A stretch of 64,000 nucleotides of DNA from Snodgrassella alvi (GTDB lineage: Bacteria > Pseudomonadota > Gammaproteobacteria > Burkholderiales > Neisseriaceae), in the NCBI RefSeq assembly GCF_002777745.1, contig NZ_MEIO01000062.1, forward strand, positions 62,001-126,000. The letters run 5' to 3'. The position numbers and the translations under genes are program-made. Numbering within the stretch: position 1 is the stretch's first letter; every line of letters begins with the position of its first letter. The notes under the pieces were generated by a model that saw only the letters and a program-made list of their open reading frames with translations, was not told where the DNA came from and made no database searches. Positions 45,710 to 57,042 of the stretch are shown piece after piece.

Positions 45710-46651
45710 ATGGCTAATCCGCTGTATCGCCAACATTTTATTTCTATTAATGATTTATCTACTGCACAGCTGGAATTTTTGCTGGCGCTTGCTTTGCAGT
45801 TAAAACAGCAGCCACAGGCTGATTTATTGAATGGGCGTTTGATTGGGTCGTGCTTTTTCGAACCATCAACCCGTACCCGATTATCGTTTGAAACGGCTAT
45901 CCAGCGGTTAGGTGGTAAGGTTATCGGTTTTGCCGATGGCGCCAATACCAGTGCTAAAAAAGGGGAAACGCTGGCTGATACGGCACGAATTATCAGTAAT
46001 TATGCAGATGCAATTGTGATGCGCCATCCGAAGGATGGTGCGGCACGTGTGGTGAGTGAATTTGCTCATGTACCGGTGATTAATGCGGGCGATGGAACCA
46101 ATCAGCATCCTTCGCAAACGTTGCTTGATTTGGTTACGATATGTGAAACTCAGGGGTGTTTGCAGAATTTAAAAATTGCTTTGGTGGGCGATTTGAAATA
46201 TGGTCGTACGGTACATTCACTGGCACAGGCACTCAGCCGTTGGGGCTGTGAATTTACTTTTGTTTCTCCGCCAACGTTGGCTATGCCTGCCTATATCTGT
46301 GAACAACTGGATGATAACGGTGTGGTCTATCAACCTTGCGATAGTCTAGAAGAGGCGCTGGCATGGGCAGATGTTCTGTATATGACCCGTATTCAGCGTG
46401 AACGTTTTGATGAGCAGGAATTTGCCAGAATCAGTGGCCACTTTAGTCTGTGTGCTGCTATGCTGAAACAGGCTAAACCGAATATGCGTATTCTGCATCC
46501 TTTGCCGCGAGTGGATGAGATTCATGCAGATGTCGATAATAGTCCTCATGCCTATTACTTTCAGCAGGCCAATAATGGTATGTATGCGCGTCAGGCTATT
46601 CTGGCAGCAATTCTGAATGAACATATTGAAGCAGTCAGTGCAAAAGGATAA
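45710..46651 (+). CDS. pyrB: aspartate carbamoyltransferase catalytic chain
   Basis: Catalyses carbamoyl phosphate plus aspartate to carbamoylaspartate, the committed pyrimidine step. Length 313. The carbamoyl-phosphate site [15 protein letters not shown] is at about 47-61; [36 protein letters not shown] provides further active-site residues; [14 protein letters not shown] and [10 protein letters not shown] close the aspartate domain. A pyrI regulatory gene follows after 4 bp, so the enzyme is the class B dodecamer, allosterically inhibited by CTP. Expression is probably set by the upstream leader/attenuator. Confidence 0.98.
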   Translation: MANPLYRQHFISINDLSTAQLEFLLALALQLKQQPQADLLNGRLIGSCFFEPSTRTRLSFETAIQRLGGKVIGFADGANTSAKKGETLADTARIISNYADAIVMRHPKDGAARVVSEFAHVPVINAGDGTNQHPSQTLLDLVTICETQGCLQNLKIALVGDLKYGRTVHSLAQALSRWGCEFTFVSPPTLAMPAYICEQLDDNGVVYQPCDSLEEALAWADVLYMTRIQRERFDEQEFARISGHFSLCAAMLKQAKPNMRILHPLPRVDEIHADVDNSPHAYYFQQANNGMYARQAILAAILNEHIEAVSAKG

Positions 46652-46655
46652 ATAA

Positions 46656-47117
46656 ATGATGAATCAGACCAAGCTGAGTGTTGAGGCCATAAAAGACGGC
46701 ACAGTGATTGATCACATTCCGGTAGGGCAGGGGCTGACTATTTTGCGCCAGTTCAGGTTACTGCATTCTGGTAATGCGGTCACTGTGGGTTTTAATCTGA
46801 GCAGTCAGTCCGGCGGCAGCAAGGATATTATTAAAATATCCGGCCAGTTTCTTGATGATGCGGCTGCCAACCGTCTGGCTCTGTTTGCGCCACAGGCTAC
46901 AGTTAATGATATTGAAAATTTTCGTGTGGTGCGCAAACGTACACTTATTTTGCCAGAAAACATCACAGAAGTATTTCGTTGTCCTAACAGCAATTGTGCT
47001 AGTCATGGTGAACCGGTACAGAGTCGCTTTTCTGTGCGGATCAGCCATGGAGAAACACGTTTACGCTGTCATTATTGCGAAAAAACGTTTGCGCGCGAAT
47101 CGGTGGTTGAAGCCTAG
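46656..47117 (+). CDS. pyrI: aspartate carbamoyltransferase regulatory chain
   Basis: Binds CTP/ATP and clamps catalytic trimers. The 153-residue chain has [25 protein letters not shown] at the allosteric domain and a C-terminal zinc ribbon: [11 protein letters not shown] (C-x4-C) and CHYC (C-x2-C), at about residues 109-140. It begins 4 bp after pyrB. It ends 24 bp from the convergent fghA with no obvious terminator between. Confidence 0.97.
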   Translation: MMNQTKLSVEAIKDGTVIDHIPVGQGLTILRQFRLLHSGNAVTVGFNLSSQSGGSKDIIKISGQFLDDAAANRLALFAPQATVNDIENFRVVRKRTLILPENITEVFRCPNSNCASHGEPVQSRFSVRISHGETRLRCHYCEKTFARESVVEA

Positions 47118-47141
47118 TTGTTAATCTGCTGAATTGTTTGT

Positions 47142-47984
47142 TTATAATCCAAATGCTTCGGCATGAAAGTTAATGTGGCTTTCGATAAAGGTGTGAACAA
47201 AATAGTAACTGTGATCGTAGTTTTCGCGGAGGTGATAACGGATATTGACTCCTTTGATTTTGGCTGCTTGAATGAAATCTTGTGGATGTAATTGTGCCGG
47301 ATAATATTCATCTGCACTGCCCTGATCAATAAGAATGGGTAATAAAGGCGGATGTTGAGTGATCAGCTTGGTACTATCGTATGCTGCCCAATCTGCCTGA
47401 TTACTTCCTAGATAGGCGGTGAATGCTTCTTGTCCCCAGACTCCGGCACTCGGATGGGCAATGGGGGCGAATGCTGATGCTGCAAGATAACGATGAGGGT
47501 TTTTTAAAGCAATCATCAAAGCACCATGACCACCCATGCTGTGTCCGCATAGGCTGCGCTGCTCATTGACTGGAAAATACTTTTCGATAAGTTCGGGCAG
47601 TTCTGTCACCACATAATCATACATCTGATAATGTTGTGCCCATGGTTGTTGCGTGGCATTAACATAAAATCCGGCACCTTGCCCCAGACTGTAGATATTT
47701 GCATCGGCTACATCCGTACCACGTGGGCTGGTGTCTGGCATAACCAGTACTATGCCCCATTCTGCCGCAAAACGCTGTGCGCCACTTTTAGCGGAAAAAT
47801 TTTCATCGGTACAGGTTAAGCCACTCAGACAGTACAGTACGGGTAATCGATAACCCTGTAAGGCGCGTGATGGCAAGTATACGGAAAAAGTCATGTTGCA
47901 CTGGTTGTAGCGACTGTAATGCTGATAGCGCCGTTGTTCGCCGTTAAACAGTTTGTGGGTGGCAAGTTGTGTGATATCAGCCAT
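47142..47984 (-). CDS. fghA: S-formylglutathione hydrolase
   Basis: Hydrolyses S-formylglutathione to glutathione and formate, the second step of glutathione-dependent formaldehyde detoxification. The alpha/beta-hydrolase shows LYCLSGLTCTDENFSAKSGAQRFA, SPRGTDVAD, the nucleophile elbow GHSMGGHGAL (Ser at about 148), and a C-terminal catalytic His in RENYDHSYYFVHTFI. Length 280. It follows adhC by 49 bp on the same strand. In Neisseria the homologous esterase (EstD) protects against formaldehyde and nitrosoglutathione in biofilms. Confidence 0.95.
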   Translation of the reverse strand: MADITQLATHKLFNGEQRRYQHYSRYNQCNMTFSVYLPSRALQGYRLPVLYCLSGLTCTDENFSAKSGAQRFAAEWGIVLVMPDTSPRGTDVADANIYSLGQGAGFYVNATQQPWAQHYQMYDYVVTELPELIEKYFPVNEQRSLCGHSMGGHGALMIALKNPHRYLAASAFAPIAHPSAGVWGQEAFTAYLGSNQADWAAYDSTKLITQHPPLLPILIDQGSADEYYPAQLHPQDFIQAAKIKGVNIRYHLRENYDHSYYFVHTFIESHINFHAEAFGL

Positions 47985-48033
47985 ATGGGTTTATCCGTAT
48001 TGGGTTGATGAAATATTATGTAAAAATATGATC

Positions 48034-49922
<1,889 letters not shown>

Positions 49923-50756
49923 TTAGGTAAAATGAGACCACACTGGCTGGCATACGGGCGGTAATGGCGGACAGCAGCCAAGCAACCCACCTCCAAAATC
50001 ACCATCGCGATGAAAATCACTGCCACAACTGGCCAGAAATCCGAATTGTTGTGCCAACAAGGCATAATTCAGACGGTCGTTCAGACTAGAACGTCCGCTG
50101 TGTACTTCTATGGCAGTACCACCACAGGTCTTAAAATCACTAAACAGATTGCGGCGTGCAGTGGCCGACAGTTCATAACGCATTGGATGCGCAATAACCG
50201 CAATGCCACCAGCATGCCGGATGGCCGCGACAACTTCAGCCAGTTCAGCCCACTGGTGTTTGACGCTACAGGGTTTTCCATCGCCCAGATATTTACGAAA
50301 TGCATCTGCTTTTTTGTTTACATGACCGGCACTGACCAGAAAATCAGCAATATGTGTCCGTGTCACCATATCTATATTGGTAGCCAGTGCCAGTGTACCT
50401 TCATAGGCTCCACTTATGCCCTTTTTGGCCAATTTGTCAGCAATGGCCTGTAAGCGCAGCAGGCGACCACTGCGCAGGCGCTGGAGCAGGGTTTGTAATA
50501 CTTCGTCGTCCAGAGCAATATTCAAGCCAACTATATGTATGGTGCGTCCACGCCAGCTTACTGAGATTTCGACACCATTAATTAAAGTTATTCCGGCTTG
50601 TGTTGCCTGCAAACGTGCCGTAGCCACACCGCCTGTGTGGTCGTGGTCTGTCAGTGCCAGCAGAGTGCAGCCATTGGCTTGCGCACGTTGTACAATTTCT
50701 GCCGGTGTCAGGGCACCATCGGAAACAGTAGAATGGCAGTGTAAGTCAATACTCAT
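49923..50756 (-). CDS. PHP-domain phosphoesterase (RNase AM / TrpH-like)
   Basis: 277 residues. Metal-binding motifs of the PHP family are present: SIDLHCHSTVSDGALTPAEIV (HxH), LALTDHDHTGG, GVEISVSWRGRTIHIVGLN, GGIAVIAHPMRYEL and CGSDFHRDG. E. coli YciV (RNase AM) of this family is a 5'-3' exonuclease that trims rRNA 5' ends and degrades short RNA and pAp; the same reaction is likely. The ATG overlaps the stop of the small upstream gene (ATGA), making it the last gene of a three-gene operon. Confidence 0.9.
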   Translation of the reverse strand: MSIDLHCHSTVSDGALTPAEIVQRAQANGCTLLALTDHDHTGGVATARLQATQAGITLINGVEISVSWRGRTIHIVGLNIALDDEVLQTLLQRLRSGRLLRLQAIADKLAKKGISGAYEGTLALATNIDMVTRTHIADFLVSAGHVNKKADAFRKYLGDGKPCSVKHQWAELAEVVAAIRHAGGIAVIAHPMRYELSATARRNLFSDFKTCGGTAIEVHSGRSSLNDRLNYALLAQQFGFLASCGSDFHRDGDFGGGLLGCCPPLPPVCQPVWSHFT

Positions 50757-50926
50757 AAGTTAATTTCATTTGTCGGCGATGATGTGGCCGGTTGCGCTTG
50801 TCGGGCTTCATATGCAGCTTGTTCGCGGTAATAAATCTGCCAGACGCAGGCATCGCCACAATCGCTGTTGCAGCACTCCCAGTCTTCTGGAGGGACTGGC
50901 CGAGTTGATAATTCTGGTATGTTCAT
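50753..50926 (-). CDS. small Cys-rich oxidoreductase-like protein
   Basis: 57 residues, translated by hand from the minus strand: PVPPEDWECCNSDCGDACVWQIYYREQ in the middle. The pattern P-P-E-D-WECC-x3-C-x3-C-VW-x-IY matches the short oxidoreductase-like domain (PF09791) found at the N-terminus of eukaryotic cytochrome-b5-reductase-type proteins and as stand-alone proteins in proteobacteria. Four Cys could bind metal or a cluster. Both ends overlap neighbouring genes by ATGA, so translational coupling is strong evidence that it is real. Confidence 0.8.
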   Translation of the reverse strand: MNIPELSTRPVPPEDWECCNSDCGDACVWQIYYREQAAYEARQAQPATSSPTNEINL

Positions 50927-51147
50927 ACCTGACTGTTAATTACGCAGATTTCACAGTCTGCCAGCTGGATACGATCACCAGCAACAATTTTTGCTGTTTT
51001 ACGGGTTTCCGGCTGGTGGTTACGCAGTACTTTGCCTTCGGCAATCAGTTGCTTGGCACGCCCCCCACTTTCTGCCAGTCCGGCCAATTTGAGTAAATCA
51101 CATAACGCAATATGAGGATGTCCGGCTAAATCGAATTGCTGCTTCAT
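50923..51147 (-). CDS. S4-domain RNA-binding protein (YbcJ/RlbA-like)
   Basis: 74 residues from ATG 51147. HIALCDLLKLAGLAESGGRAKQLIAEGKVLRNHQPETRKTAKIVAGDRIQL is an S4 RNA-binding fold; the G-x-A-K-x-LI-x-G-x-V core is clear. An upstream in-frame start (51195) would add 16 residues lacking family similarity. Small S4 proteins bind rRNA or tRNA and are linked to ribosome quality control in some lineages. First gene of the ATGA-coupled operon. Confidence 0.85.
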   Translation of the reverse strand: MKQQFDLAGHPHIALCDLLKLAGLAESGGRAKQLIAEGKVLRNHQPETRKTAKIVAGDRIQLADCEICVINSQV

Positions 51148-51276
51148 CTGTTGTGCCCTTAAATAAATGGCTATTGTAGCGATTATCTGTGTCAAGCAGA
51201 ATATTGTATGCTGCGGTGGCTACGTTAGGAGCATAAAATATGTTATGGTTGAAGCAGAATTTACCGGAGAATTGTT

Positions 51277-52434
51277 GTGGACACCCTTAATTGGTTACGC
51301 CAGCTTATTGCTTTTGATACCACTAGCCGCCAGAGTAATCTGGCTCTGATTAACCATGTGGCTAATTATCTGGAAAGCCGGCAATTGTCGCCATGGCTGA
51401 TACATAATGTAAGTGGAGACAAAGCTAACCTGTTTGTAACGATTGCTGCGGCTGATGGCAGTACAACAGGTGGGGTGGTGTTTTCTGGTCATACAGATGT
51501 GGTGCCGGTAGATGGACAAGACTGGTTGTCTGATCCGTTTGTAGCCGATGTGCGTGATGGTTGTGTATATGGTCGAGGCAGTAGTGATATGAAGGGTTTT
51601 ATTGCCAGTGTGCTCGCCGCCGTTCCTGCCATGCAGGCTGCCAAACTGAAAATGCCATTACATATCGCTTTATCTTTTGATGAAGAAATCGGCTGTCTTG
51701 GTGCGCCGGTTATGCTGGCGGAACTGGAGAAACGAGGTTTGCAGCCACAATTCTGTATTGTGGGTGAACCTACATCCATGCAGATGGTAGTGGCTCATAA
51801 AGGTATCCATACGTTCTGTTGTGAGGTACACGGTAAGAATGCCCATTCTTCGCTTACGCCCAATGGTGTAAATGCGATTGAATATGCTGCCCGCTTGATT
51901 GTATTCATCAATCAGTTGGCGCAACAGTTACAGCAACGGGCAGATTTGGATCATGCCTTTGATATACCATTTACTACAGTATCTACCGGCCTGATTAGGG
52001 GTGGTACAGCCATCAATATTGTGCCTGATTACTGTGCCTTTGAGTTTGATTATCGCAATCTGCCACATATGACAGTGGAAGAACTGATTAAGCCTATTCA
52101 ACACTATATTACAACAGAGCTTTTACCTGCCATGCAGGCTGTTGCACCAGAAGCAGTAATTAAACTGACGCATAATGTGCAAGTACCCGCCCTGAATGAT
52201 AAGAATAATCAACAGCTGCATGCTTTGATTGCCCAACTGGTGGATATTGAACAGCGCGCTAAAGTAGCCTATGCTACTGAAGGAGGTCTGTTTCAGAATA
52301 GTGGCATCAGCACGGTGGTATGTGGTCCCGGTAGTATTACTGTGGCACACAAAGCCAATGAATATATCGAACTGGAGCAGCTAAATCGCTGTGACCATTT
52401 TTTGCACAGATTGATTGAAGCACAAAGTTTGTAA
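51277..52434 (+). CDS. argE: acetylornithine deacetylase
   Basis: M20 metallopeptidase that deacetylates N-acetylornithine in arginine synthesis. Motifs are VVFSGHTDVVPVDGQDW (first metal His), YGRGSSDMKGFIASVLAA (bridging Asp), SFDEEIGCLGAPVML (general base Glu plus Glu ligand), VGEPTSM and a C-terminal GPGSITVAHKANEYIEL with the last His. Length 385. The start is GTG 51277, supported by GGAGA 9 bp upstream. The subfamily choice (ArgE over DapE) rests on GRGSSDMKGF and the ending. Confidence 0.93.
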   Translation: MDTLNWLRQLIAFDTTSRQSNLALINHVANYLESRQLSPWLIHNVSGDKANLFVTIAAADGSTTGGVVFSGHTDVVPVDGQDWLSDPFVADVRDGCVYGRGSSDMKGFIASVLAAVPAMQAAKLKMPLHIALSFDEEIGCLGAPVMLAELEKRGLQPQFCIVGEPTSMQMVVAHKGIHTFCCEVHGKNAHSSLTPNGVNAIEYAARLIVFINQLAQQLQQRADLDHAFDIPFTTVSTGLIRGGTAINIVPDYCAFEFDYRNLPHMTVEELIKPIQHYITTELLPAMQAVAPEAVIKLTHNVQVPALNDKNNQQLHALIAQLVDIEQRAKVAYATEGGLFQNSGISTVVCGPGSITVAHKANEYIELEQLNRCDHFLHRLIEAQSL

Positions 52435-52523
52435 CACTTGTAATAAAGCTTGGTTTCGCACTACTAAATGTAATTGGTCTGATTACCGACTGGTAAGGAT
52501 TAGTTCAATAACAGGAAAATCAA

Positions 52524-52922
52524 ATGACAACAAAACGCTTTTTATCTACAGGGATATTGTTAATATCTCTGACATTTTCCAGTGTGCCTGTACAGGCGAA
52601 TGAGGTAAATATGTATATGGGTGCGATTACGATGAGTTATGCGCGCTTTAATGCGGCGCAAACGATAGTCGATGCCCGTAAGGCCTTAGCCAGTATGCGT
52701 ACTGCGGCAGTAGCGGCTCGGGCACAAAAACCAAACGCGCTGGCAAATGTTGCGTCAAATAACCCTAAATTGAAGATGTATCAGTTGGAAATAGATAAAT
52801 TAATTGCTGAAATCGATAAAACCAGTAAGCTAGTTAACGCTGGAAAATTGGCACAGGCTAAGACAGAAGGCAAGAAAATATTGCAATTACGTGATGAAGG
52901 TCATGCGGCGATGAAGCACTGA
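52524..52922 (+). CDS. cybC: cytochrome b562-family periplasmic protein
   Basis: 132 residues with a signal peptide (MTTKRFLSTGILLISLTFSSVPVQA; cleavage after VQA). The mature part is a four-helix bundle pattern: NMYMGAITMSYARFNAAQ carries the Met at the heme-ligand position, ALASMRTAAVAARAQKP is the typical second helix, and LQLRDEGHAAMKH carries the His ligand. Soluble electron carrier of uncertain partner. It is 89 bp after argE but unrelated to it. Confidence 0.85.
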   Translation: MTTKRFLSTGILLISLTFSSVPVQANEVNMYMGAITMSYARFNAAQTIVDARKALASMRTAAVAARAQKPNALANVASNNPKLKMYQLEIDKLIAEIDKTSKLVNAGKLAQAKTEGKKILQLRDEGHAAMKH

Positions 52923-52986
52923 AATGATTATGGTTTATGTTTTTGTATATTAAATATAAAATAATGCTGGTGCAGAGTGTAAAAAG

Positions 52987-53023
52987 CCTGGTTCCGCCCC
53001 TTAAAAAAAGCTAAAGAACCAGG
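52987..53023 (+). terminator. hairpin downstream of cytochrome b562
   Basis: Arms CCTGGTTC and GAACCAGG are perfect, with a 21-nt loop holding CGCCCC and seven A. It starts 64 bp after the stop and no T-tract follows, so it may be structure other than a terminator. Confidence 0.35.
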
Positions 53024-54097
53024 AAACATAGACAAACAAAGTGGTAGTGGATAATGACCAGAATTCGTAATTCTGTACCGACATCATCCTATATTAGTTA
53101 GACAATTGCTTTTTTGAAACATCTTTCAACCCTTTTCTACAATCAGAAAATTGTAGTAATTAATACAAAAATTATAATAAATAAAGTATCTTATTAAAAA
53201 ACTAATTATTTCGTTACCGATTGTATTACTCAATTAGTCACGCTGTCAGGTTTCACAGGATAAATAATCAATTTTTTAGGTAATTCAGTTTATATCTGAT
53301 AAATAGGCATATATCAGGTTTAAAGGTGTTTTTTCACGCAAATTACATATGGCAAGGCTCCGATGAAACCTGCGTGCCGTTCATTAAAACCATCGCTGGA
53401 GGAAACAGGCGTAACATGTACGCTTCCAAATGGCGGTTTCTCGCCACAAATGTAGTCATAAACACTGCCCTTCCTGATTATTCTAACCAAACCGCTAATG
53501 CGCTTCCAGACGCAGGGGCGGCAGAAGAATGGCAAGGCTGGAAGACCGTTAATCAGAACCGGCAGGCGTAAAGCCTCCCTGCCATTGTCTACCATGGAAA
53601 AGGTATGCCAATGACTTGGTAAACAGAATATGAGATACCACAATATGAAAATATCAATGGTTTATCTGTCTGATAAAACAGCCTTCCAGAGCTGACCGTA
53701 CTATTTAATACGGCTTAGTCATCATACTGGCGGTTAATTATATTTGTCAAGAATGTGTTAAGTAAATATTAGAATTAATAATAATTGTAACCTTAAAAAT
53801 GAATAATGTGTGTATTGTAAACAATAAATAGTTTTTAGATAACAATATGTTATTAAATTAGTTTTTTTGTAAATAAATTGTATATTATTGTGGTATTGAT
53901 AAAATTTCAATATGTTGTATATCTAAAATTGAAATTTGTATGAATTAGTGAAATGGCTACATTAATTCATACAAATTTTTAGGGGCAAGATAAACTTAAC
54001 TCTAAAACTAAAAAGAAAAAAATGAAACATCAATAAAAACGCGCATGACGCACTATTAATGCTGATTTAACAGGGACAATGGTTAAACTATAGTAAT
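53024..54097. other. AT-rich wasteland with a GC-richer island
   Basis: About 1.07 kb without a secure gene. Most is extremely AT-rich. Within it, 53320-53650 is visibly GC-richer and carries overlapping open frames on both strands; see the separate entry. Confidence 0.5.
53320..53643 (-). CDS. unrecognised ORF in GC-richer island
   Basis: 107 codons from a TTG start; from the first internal Met it has 91. The sequence includes PCVWKRISGLVRIIRKGSV and PFGSVHVTPVSSSDGFNER. I cannot assign it. Another frame on the plus strand (53326-53571, 81 codons) is also open, so it is uncertain which, if either, is coded. The base composition contrast with both flanks suggests inserted foreign DNA. Confidence 0.25.
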   Translation of the reverse strand: MWYLIFCLPSHWHTFSMVDNGREALRLPVLINGLPALPFFCRPCVWKRISGLVRIIRKGSVYDYICGEKPPFGSVHVTPVSSSDGFNERHAGFIGALPYVICVKKHL

Positions 54098-55080
54098 AGA
54101 AAATCATGCAGTGAAGTGTTCAAGGAATATGGTTTGACACCATCCGCTTTAGACCGTTGAATAAGCCAATCAGGCAACAGTGGTTCATTTAAGGCTAAAG
54201 ATAATCGCATTCCAGAACAAAATGAACTGATTGTGTTACGAAAAGAACTTAAACAGTTAGGGATGGAAAACGATATCCCAAAGCAGGCTGCACTGATAAT
54301 GGCATGAAAATCAAAATCCTGAAAGTAAACTAACATCGTTATGCTGTGGCGGCATTATGTCGCTGCTTGGGTATATCCAGACATCATGTCTATAATCAGT
54401 ACAAAGCAACTAAACAGAAATCGATCACCAATTACGCCGATAAGATATTGGCGATTTTTAATCGCAGCTATCAATCATATGAAACCAGATGCATTCGTTT
54501 TGCCTTACAAAAAGTACACAGTTAAACGTTCTTGAGGATATCGAACGGCAAGCAAGGACCCAGCAGCTAATCATTTACAACGTCAGTTGGATGTAGGTGC
54601 CTAACAGCAGATGATAATGGCAGACTTAACCTATAAGCGTGTTTGCCATCACTGGATTTATTTATGTGTGTTACTGAATTTATCTAATCGATAGATTGCC
54701 GGCTTATGGTGTTGGTTAATATAAAACAGCAGTTGTAGTGATGCGTGCATCAGGTCAGTTTAAGCAACCGTTGTCATCATTAAATTTATTTCATTTAGAT
54801 AGAGGAAAGGAGTTTGATAATCAGTTGCTAGCAGAGGGTTTCAATACATTTAATATTCAACGTTCGTTGAGTAAAAAGGGTACCGGCATGACAATGCGGT
54901 TGCAGAGGCAACATTTAAAGATATTAAAACTACGTTTGTTAAAGGGAAAAAGTTGATGATAACCGGAGAATAACAGCAAGCCCTTTCGGCTTATGCTTAT
55001 TGGTATATCACAAATGCTTACATTTCTCGTTAGGCTCTTTGCTTCCGGTAGAATTTAACAAACGGCTACCTCTTAATTTT
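54098..55080 (+). mobile_element. IS3-family (IS150-like) remnant A
   Basis: OrfA end is readable ([31 protein letters not shown]), followed by OrfB pieces (AALCRCLGISRHHVYNQYK, LNLFHLDRGKEFDNQLLAEGFN) in several frames with many stops. The C-terminal DDE part and both ends are degraded. It matches remnant B (55745-56790) closely, including the same lesions, for example the frame change after SLSKKGTG. Same orientation as B. Confidence 0.75.
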
Positions 55081-55147
55081 GTTATTCGAATATGGGTTAT
55101 CATTTAAATTGTTATAGTACATCCAGTATCGCACAAGAAAATGATGA

Positions 55148-55510
55148 TTATTTTTTCTGAAGATAACGTTTTTTGATTGCTGCGATTTCATTACTCTGTG
55201 AGGCATCAATACATTTCATCACCGTTAGCTGTATACCTGTATTGTAACTTTTATAAGAACGTTTCAGATAATCATGGGTAACCTGCGCGGCTTCTTTATA
55301 GGCTTCAGCGGGATAGCGACCGCGTTCAACATAAGCTCCGACTGCAGCATTAGCTTCTCGCCGCAGAATCTCACCAGAGTCAATTTGTGCGAGACAATAG
55401 CTAAGGGTGAAATTTTCCAGATCATTTTTCAGAAAGGAACGTTCCTGAGCAGATGCTGTAGAAATACTGAGCATCAGTAAGCTACTTAATGATATTATTT
55501 TAAAATCCAT
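55148..55510 (-). CDS. Tai4-family type VI amidase immunity protein
   Basis: 120 residues with an N-terminal signal peptide (MDFKIISLSSLLMLSISTASA). Mature features fit Tai4: NFTLSYCLAQ, GAYVERGRYPAEAYKEA, HDYLKRSYKSYNTG and LTVMKCIDASQSNEI, with the two Cys that form the family disulfide. Tai4 dimers block Tae4 DL-endopeptidase in the periplasm. Its start overlaps the end of a broken tae4 reading frame by 16 nt, the native effector-immunity order. The gene is intact while its effector is not, so it is an orphan immunity gene. Confidence 0.8.
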   Translation of the reverse strand: MDFKIISLSSLLMLSISTASAQERSFLKNDLENFTLSYCLAQIDSGEILRREANAAVGAYVERGRYPAEAYKEAAQVTHDYLKRSYKSYNTGIQLTVMKCIDASQSNEIAAIKKRYLQKK

Positions 55511-55623
55511 AATTTAACCTCACTTGCTGACTCGTAATAGCATTTATCAGAACAACCGGAGCCATCCCATAATGTGGCATAACCAGTCGCAGCAGACCAA
55601 GAAACATTGAAAACAACTAATCC
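55495..55623 (-). pseudogene. type VI amidase effector Tae4, 3' remnant
   Basis: The minus-strand frame read from 55623 to the TAA at 55495-55497 gives GLVVFNVSWSAATGY, then ATLWDGSGCSDKCYYES and a KLWILK tail. This matches the C-terminal part of Tae4 peptidoglycan amidases, including LWDG and the Cys-x3-Cys. A stop codon precedes it at once and the rest of the enzyme is missing, replaced by IS3-family remnant B. The residue before ATLWDG is Tyr where the catalytic His is expected (usually GH-x-x-LWDG). Non-functional. Confidence 0.75.
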
Positions 55624-55744
55624 TTACAGTAAAAAAGTATTTCTTTTACTTTAAATATATTTATGCTCTATCTCCGTGAGTACGTCTCTGAGCGTGATAA
55701 GCACCGATGATTTTGTAAAAATGGCCGGATAAATTTTATCAGCG

Positions 55745-56790
55745 CGGAAAATCGTGTAGTAAATGGGTCAAGGGATATGATTTGATGCCATTCACTTTCG
55801 ACCATTGGATAAGCCAATCAGGCAACAGTGGTTCATTTAAGGCTAAAGATAACCGCATTCCAGAACAAAATGAACTGATTGTGTTACGAAAAGAACTTAA
55901 ACAGCTACGGATGGAAAACGATACCCCAAACAGGCTGCACTGATAATGGCACGAAAATCAAAATCCTGAAAGTAAACTAACATTGTTATACTGTGGCGGC
56001 ACTATGCTGTTCCTTAACTAGATTCAGACATTATACTTATTATCAGTGCCAAGCAACTAAACAGAAAGCGACCGCTAATTACATCGATAAAGTATTCACG
56101 ATTTCTAATCATTTCTAATTGCAGCTATTAATCATATAGAACCAGACGCATTTGTTTTGCCTTATAACAAGCGTGCATCTGTGTTTTCTTTCGTTACATT
56201 GCCCGCGCTAACATTGATATCACAAGGTACACAGTTAAACGTTACTGAGGATATCAAACGGCAAGCAAGGACGCAGCAGCAGCTAATCATTTACAACGTC
56301 AGTTAGATGTAGGTACCTATAATGGCAGATTTAACCTATAAGCGTGTTTGCCATCACTGGATTTATTTATGTGTGTTACTGAATTTATCTAATCGATAGA
56401 TTACCGGCTTATGGTGTTGGTTAATATAAAACAGCAGTTGTAGTGATGCGTGCATCAGGTCAGTTTAAGTAACCGTTGTCATCATTAAATTTATTTCATT
56501 TAGATAGAGGAAAGGAGTTTGATAATCAGTTGCTAGCAGAGGGTTTCAATACATTTAATATTCAACGTTCGTTGAGTAAAAAGGGTACCGGCATGACAAT
56601 GCGGTTGCAGAGGCAACATTTAAAAATATTAAAACTGCGTTTGTTAAAGGGAAAAAGTTGATGATAACCGGAGAATAACAGCAAGCCCTTTCGGCTTATG
56701 CTAATTGGTATATCACAAATGCTTACATTTCTCGTTAGGCTCTTTGCTTCCGGTAGAATTTAACAAACGACTACTCCTTAGCTTTGTGGC
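55745..56790 (+). mobile_element. IS3-family (IS150-like) remnant B
   Basis: Direct repeat of remnant A with the same decayed OrfA/OrfB pieces. It contains an extra segment around 56170-56240 that A lacks, and A is shorter there. The 61-codon open frame at 56476-56661 is the same broken OrfB piece as in A. Together the two copies bracket tai4 and the tae4 remnant. Right end is approximate (near AACAAACGACTACTCC). Confidence 0.75.
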
Positions 56791-57006
56791 TTGAATACGT
56801 GTTGCCATTTCAATCACTATATAAATAATAAATAAATTAACATATGAAATTAATAGTCACTTTCATATATTTCAAGCAATAAACGGCTTAGATCTGATTG
56901 TAATTAATCAGTTTAAGTGAACAGGGATTAGAAAAATTAACAAAACTGTATATTGCGCCATCCCATATTGCTTTGGGTTAACAGCATATATGAGCTGATT
57001 AAAATA

Positions 57007-57032
57007 GCCACGATGCTACTTGTCACCGTGGC
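57007..57032 (-). terminator. hpt terminator
   Basis: On the minus strand GCCACG ... CGTGGC (6-bp stem) is followed by TATTTT, beginning 11 bp after the hpt stop codon. Confidence 0.65.
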
Positions 57033-57042
57033 GCAATAATTA

